The position numbers and the translations under genes were made by a program. Source: Chitinophaga pinensis (GTDB lineage: Bacteria; Bacteroidota; Bacteroidia; Flavobacteriales_D; Crocinitomicaceae). From it: 64,000 bases of DNA. The stretch spans positions 62,001-126,000 of the forward strand of contig CAMDNE010000001.1 of assembly GCA_945902745.1 (NCBI GenBank), in the 5' to 3' direction. The notes beneath the pieces are model-generated. The model did no database searches, was not told where the DNA came from, and saw nothing but the letters and a program-made list of their open reading frames with translations. Within the stretch, counting starts at the first letter, position 1. Every line of letters starts with the position of its first letter. Shown here piece after piece: positions 61,099-64,000 of this stretch.

Positions 61099-61989
61099 TT
61101 ACAATTTTACTGGCGTGAGCGTATATCCTTCTTTTTCCAATAAGCGCAATACACCATTCGGACCACCTAAATGACCAGCACCAACGGCAATAAACGTTTT
61201 CTTTTCAGCGATTAATTCTTTAATTTGAGGAACCCAATTTTTATTTCTTGAATCTAGAAAACTGGCTTGCTCGTCAGATAAAACACCACCTTCTTGTTGG
61301 ATCATTAAATAGAGTGAATCAACATTCTGGCGAACATACATTTTTTGCATGTTTTGAATCAATTCAAGTGATTTATCCTCATTTCGAATGCCATCCATAA
61401 CCATTTCTGTTTGCTGTGCATTCGTCAAATCATCAAATATCGCCATTTGCTGTGCTGCTGTTTCCAATCCTTTAATCGCAATATCATTTTCTCGTGCGAT
61501 TTTTTCAAACGTCATTTCATACGATTCCGTTTTTCCCATGAATTGCATTTGTGTTGCCATTTGAACAACTACAAAAGGTTTCATTTTAGTCATGGTAGAA
61601 CGAAAGGCAGGCTCTGATAAATTCATTTCCGCCTGTGCCCATTGAATGATAGAATCCGTTTGTTCTTTTGTGAAGTAATCAAAGAAAGTTCCTTCTTTTA
61701 GCATCACCATTTCCATTGCTTCAGATTGGCTTGGCATTCCAGCAATTTCCATAACCAATTGATCCGATTTTTTGACAAGTTTCTCCAATTTATCAGGGAA
61801 AAGGAAATATTCTTTTTCAATCAAATGCATGGATCCAAAAATGTACGAACCATTAGGGATTCCTTGTCCTTCAATCTTCCACAACAATGAACTTTCTTTC
61901 ATCGGGAAATCCGCAAGCACACTTTCTTGTGAAAAAGATGTTCCTGTTAGAACTAAAAAAAAGAAGAAAAGAAATTGTATTTTTTTCAT
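61099..61989 (-). CDS. TraB/GumN-family exported protein
   Basis: The 296-aa protein has a signal peptide (MKKIQFLFFFFLVLTGTSFS) and the TraB features GSYIFGSMHLIEKEYFLFP (GxxH), VMEIAG and the C-terminal AVGAGHLGGPNGVLRLLEKEGY. The family is thought to include metal-dependent peptidases. It starts immediately after the stop of the methyltransferase gene and is the last gene of a tight operon. Confidence 0.9.
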   Translation of the reverse strand: MKKIQFLFFFFLVLTGTSFSQESVLADFPMKESSLLWKIEGQGIPNGSYIFGSMHLIEKEYFLFPDKLEKLVKKSDQLVMEIAGMPSQSEAMEMVMLKEGTFFDYFTKEQTDSIIQWAQAEMNLSEPAFRSTMTKMKPFVVVQMATQMQFMGKTESYEMTFEKIARENDIAIKGLETAAQQMAIFDDLTNAQQTEMVMDGIRNEDKSLELIQNMQKMYVRQNVDSLYLMIQQEGGVLSDEQASFLDSRNKNWVPQIKELIAEKKTFIAVGAGHLGGPNGVLRLLEKEGYTLTPVKL

Positions 61990-62703
61990 TTATTCAAGAA
62001 TTAATTCTGCCAAATAATGATCTTCATTATCACAGATTTTTTTCGCTTTCAATCCAACGTTTTGAGCAGCTTTATGAAGATTATCAAAATCAACATACAA
62101 CCAATCAAACCAAGGTCCTTTTTCATTCTTGTGTTTCATCTGAAAATTAAAATTTCCGTAATATTCAGAATTTAAATCTACCCACATTGATCCATCTTCA
62201 TCTTGGTACAAGTACTTGATATCAGAAGAATCACACAAAATTTTACCACCTGGATTTAAAAGCGATTTAGCGTGTTGCAAAGTATGTTCCAAATTAGAAA
62301 GTTTACCTGCAATACCAATCCCATTCATTAGCATAAGAATAGTATCGTATTTTTCGTCTTTTAAGTTGAAGAAGTTAACTTTACGCGCATTTAATCCCAT
62401 TTGCTTCATGTAATTCACTGCTCCTTCAGAAATTTCAATTGGGAAAACATCCATTCCTCTATCGAATAATTCTAACGAGTGAACTCCAGCTCCAGCTCCA
62501 ACATCCAATACTTTTCCCTTTGAACGTTCAATTGCAACTTGCTCAATTTCTGGCATTTGCTCATACTTCCTGAAAAGTATTTCAATTGGAATAATATCGT
62601 CCTCACATATTTTTGATGAGACAACAATATCAAAAGGTTTTTTTCTAACTGAATATTCTAAGATTGCCGCTCCGACAGGATCTCCAATTTTTATTTTCTC
62701 CAT
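61990..62703 (-). CDS. SAM-dependent methyltransferase
   Basis: The 237-aa class I methyltransferase has motif I GKVLDVGAGAGVHSLEL, motif II region VFPIEIS, and DTILMLMNGIGIAG and GGKILCDSSDIKYLY downstream. The substrate is unknown. Its ATG overlaps the TAA of the upstream TnpR-like gene by one base (TAATG), so translation is coupled. Confidence 0.9.
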   Translation of the reverse strand: MEKIKIGDPVGAAILEYSVRKKPFDIVVSSKICEDDIIPIEILFRKYEQMPEIEQVAIERSKGKVLDVGAGAGVHSLELFDRGMDVFPIEISEGAVNYMKQMGLNARKVNFFNLKDEKYDTILMLMNGIGIAGKLSNLEHTLQHAKSLLNPGGKILCDSSDIKYLYQDEDGSMWVDLNSEYYGNFNFQMKHKNEKGPWFDWLYVDFDNLHKAAQNVGLKAKKICDNEDHYLAELILE

Positions 62704-63254
62704 TAATAATCGTATTCGTCTAAATTTGAATAATCTTCATCTGACATGCCGTCTTCGAAATCGTCAAAACCTAATTCATCCTCGTCTTCTTCTAAATCAC
62801 CCACAAACATATCTTCATTGTCTGCGGCAACTCTAGAATCTTCTGGAGGCGCCATTCCCATTGAAAGTAGTACTTCAGGTTTTTCTGGACCTTCTTTTTC
62901 ATAACCAATTAGTTCCAAAAGGAAAATCCACATGCGCATAAAATCATACACCAAAATGAATTTTTGATCTGGTTCTTCAATGAAATCTTTAATTAGCGCA
63001 TCTTTCATGATTGCAGTTGGAGATTCAGTTAATTCATCATCATAAGATAAATCCATTAAACTGATTTCACTTCCCTTGTCCCAACTGTCATTTGAAACAT
63101 AAAAACTGGCCATTTGATCGCCTTGAAAACGAAAAGAAGAAACAATTGCTTTGTACAACGTTTCGAAATTATCGGTGTCTTTAATTAAGATATCTCTGAA
63201 AATCTCACTACTGTTTTCAGAATCAAGTAGAACTCTGAATTTTAGTCCTGCCAT
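62703..63254 (-). CDS. IS1096 TnpR-like / pRiA4b ORF3-like protein
   Basis: A cytoplasmic protein of about 183 aa. I start at MAGLKFRVLLDSENSSEIFR, because the 21 extra residues in the track ORF overlap the upstream gene and are not family-like. Features are FRDILIKDTDNFETLYKAIVSSF and KFILVYDFMRMWIFLLEL, as in PF07929 proteins. The C-terminal 60 residues are extremely acidic (GDLEEDEDELGFDDFEDG). Despite the family name no mobile element is nearby, and the gene appears to be a resident operon member. Confidence 0.8.
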   Translation of the reverse strand: MAGLKFRVLLDSENSSEIFRDILIKDTDNFETLYKAIVSSFRFQGDQMASFYVSNDSWDKGSEISLMDLSYDDELTESPTAIMKDALIKDFIEEPDQKFILVYDFMRMWIFLLELIGYEKEGPEKPEVLLSMGMAPPEDSRVAADNEDMFVGDLEEDEDELGFDDFEDGMSDEDYSNLDEYDY

Positions 63255-63294
63255 AGTTATTTCTGTTGGGTTTGACTTTTCTGTAAAATTAAAA

Positions 63295-64000
63295 CTATTT
63301 GTCCAAAGTTGGCTCATTCACCTTCTTTAAACCTAATTCTTCTCCAATTTTCAGCATTAATGCAATTGCATCTTCAGGCTCATTTGGAATTTCGCCTTCT
63401 AAGATTGCTTCTTTTATGCGCGCTTTAATAGATCCAATTTCAGCACAAGGAGCAAGATTATAGGTTTTCATGATTAATTCTCCAGTCACAGGAGCTTGAA
63501 AATTTCGAATGCGATCTTTTTCTTCAACAGCTTTCAATTTCTCCATGACCATTTCAAAATTCTGCTTGTATTTCTTTACTTTGAATTCGTTTTTGGAGGT
63601 AATATCAGCATTACAAAGCGTCATTAAATCCTCAATATCATCGTCTGCTTCACTCAATAGTCGTCTAATCGCAGAATCGGAAACGGACCCTTTTACTAGT
63701 GCTATCGGACGTAAATGTAGTCGAACTAATTTTTGGACGTATTTCATTTTATGATCCATTGGAAGTTTTAAACGTTTGAAGATTCTCGGAGTCATTCGCG
63801 CTCCTAATTCTTCGTGACCGTGAAAAGTCCAACCAATCTCTGGATCTAATTTTTTTGTTGGTGGTTTGGCAATGTCATGTAAAATTGCTGCCCAACGTAA
63901 CCACAAATTGTCACTTTCCTTGGCAACATTGTCTAAAACTTCTAAGGTATGAAAGAAATTATCTTTATGCGTTTTTCCATCAATCGTTTCTACACCATGT
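63295..64000 (-). CDS. CCA-adding enzyme / poly(A) polymerase family, C-terminal part (partial)
   Basis: The frame is open to the window edge, beyond the track start at 63906, and reads HGVETIDGKTHKDNFFHTLEV followed by LWLRWAAILHDIAKPPTKK (HD domain), GWTFHGHEELGARMTPRIFK and APCAEIGSIKARIKEAILEG. This is the C-terminal half of a tRNA nucleotidyltransferase with HD domain. The nucleotidyltransferase N terminus lies outside the window. Confidence 0.92.
   Translation of the reverse strand, partial: HGVETIDGKTHKDNFFHTLEVLDNVAKESDNLWLRWAAILHDIAKPPTKKLDPEIGWTFHGHEELGARMTPRIFKRLKLPMDHKMKYVQKLVRLHLRPIALVKGSVSDSAIRRLLSEADDDIEDLMTLCNADITSKNEFKVKKYKQNFEMVMEKLKAVEEKDRIRNFQAPVTGELIMKTYNLAPCAEIGSIKARIKEAILEGEIPNEPEDAIALMLKIGEELGLKKVNEPTLDK

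Noticed and set aside
62703-63254. Mobile element based on the TnpR/IS1096 family name
   Set aside because: No transposase, inverted repeats or recombinase motifs are nearby; the gene is in a tight chromosomal operon.

Overview
The window is AT-rich chromosomal DNA from a member of the Bacteroidota, most likely Flavobacteriales (a Crocinitomicaceae/Fluviicola-like organism is my inference). The evidence: a complex I operon without a separate N-module in view, several type IX secretion (T9SS) cargo proteins with type A or gliding-motility type B tails, a fused SecDF, a fused E1 alpha/beta dehydrogenase, DUF4476 and GldI-like FKBP lipoproteins, and promoters of the Bacteroidota type (TTG, about 20 nt, TAnnTTTG). 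No tRNA, rRNA or CRISPR array was seen.

Layout. 1-4936: end of the nuo operon (nuoK 3' end, nuoL, nuoM, nuoN) closed by a terminator. 4937-16343: an accessory zone, genes all on the minus strand: an MBOAT/SGNH acyltransferase pair with an IS3 orfA relic at its edge; a three-gene cassette encoding two different PD-(D/E)XK nuclease-like proteins and a small helical protein; a secreted unknown; a REP-associated IS200-like transposase embedded in arrays of GTCCC/GGGAC palindromes; an apparently autoregulated Fic protein; an outer membrane protein and a Tat/lipobox FAD amine oxidase. A roughly 85-bp direct repeat sits at nearly every junction between these modules. 16344-27738 (minus): a conserved unknown, a small MscS channel with a doubtful N terminus, a cupredoxin-PKD T9SS protein, an alpha/beta hydrolase, a histidine kinase, a thioredoxin-like protein, a putative metal-related operon, and the E1 fusion. 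27974-37618 (plus): a T9SS choice-of-anchor-B protein, glycosyltransferases and a HAD phosphatase, lipoproteins, and SecDF with a strong terminator. 37739-38302: a second palindrome island without a transposase. 38561-43202: a DnaQ/GIY-YIG fusion, a DUF4476 protein, and a PadR/PspC pair. 43717-54908 (plus): mostly single small genes (acylase, lipase, PsiE, YdeI-like with a CDGSH tail, cytochrome P460, FMN reductase, GNATs, an SDR/5-alpha-reductase pair) and one decayed NmrA-type gene. 54948-64000 (minus): a 1239-aa PKD T9SS type B protein, sucD, FKBP, and a tight TnpR-like/methyltransferase/TraB operon, ending in a truncated CCA-adding enzyme.

The most interesting part is 8.1-16.3 kb. Two palindrome islands (11236-11903 and 37739-38302) share one plan: a composite hairpin in plus orientation, a tandem array, then the same composite hairpin inverted. 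The inner stem of the composite differs between copies but stays paired, which implies selection for structure. One island abuts the only IS200-like transposase gene in the window. The neighbouring dual-nuclease cassette is bracketed by two near-identical direct repeats and looks like a candidate defence or mobile module.
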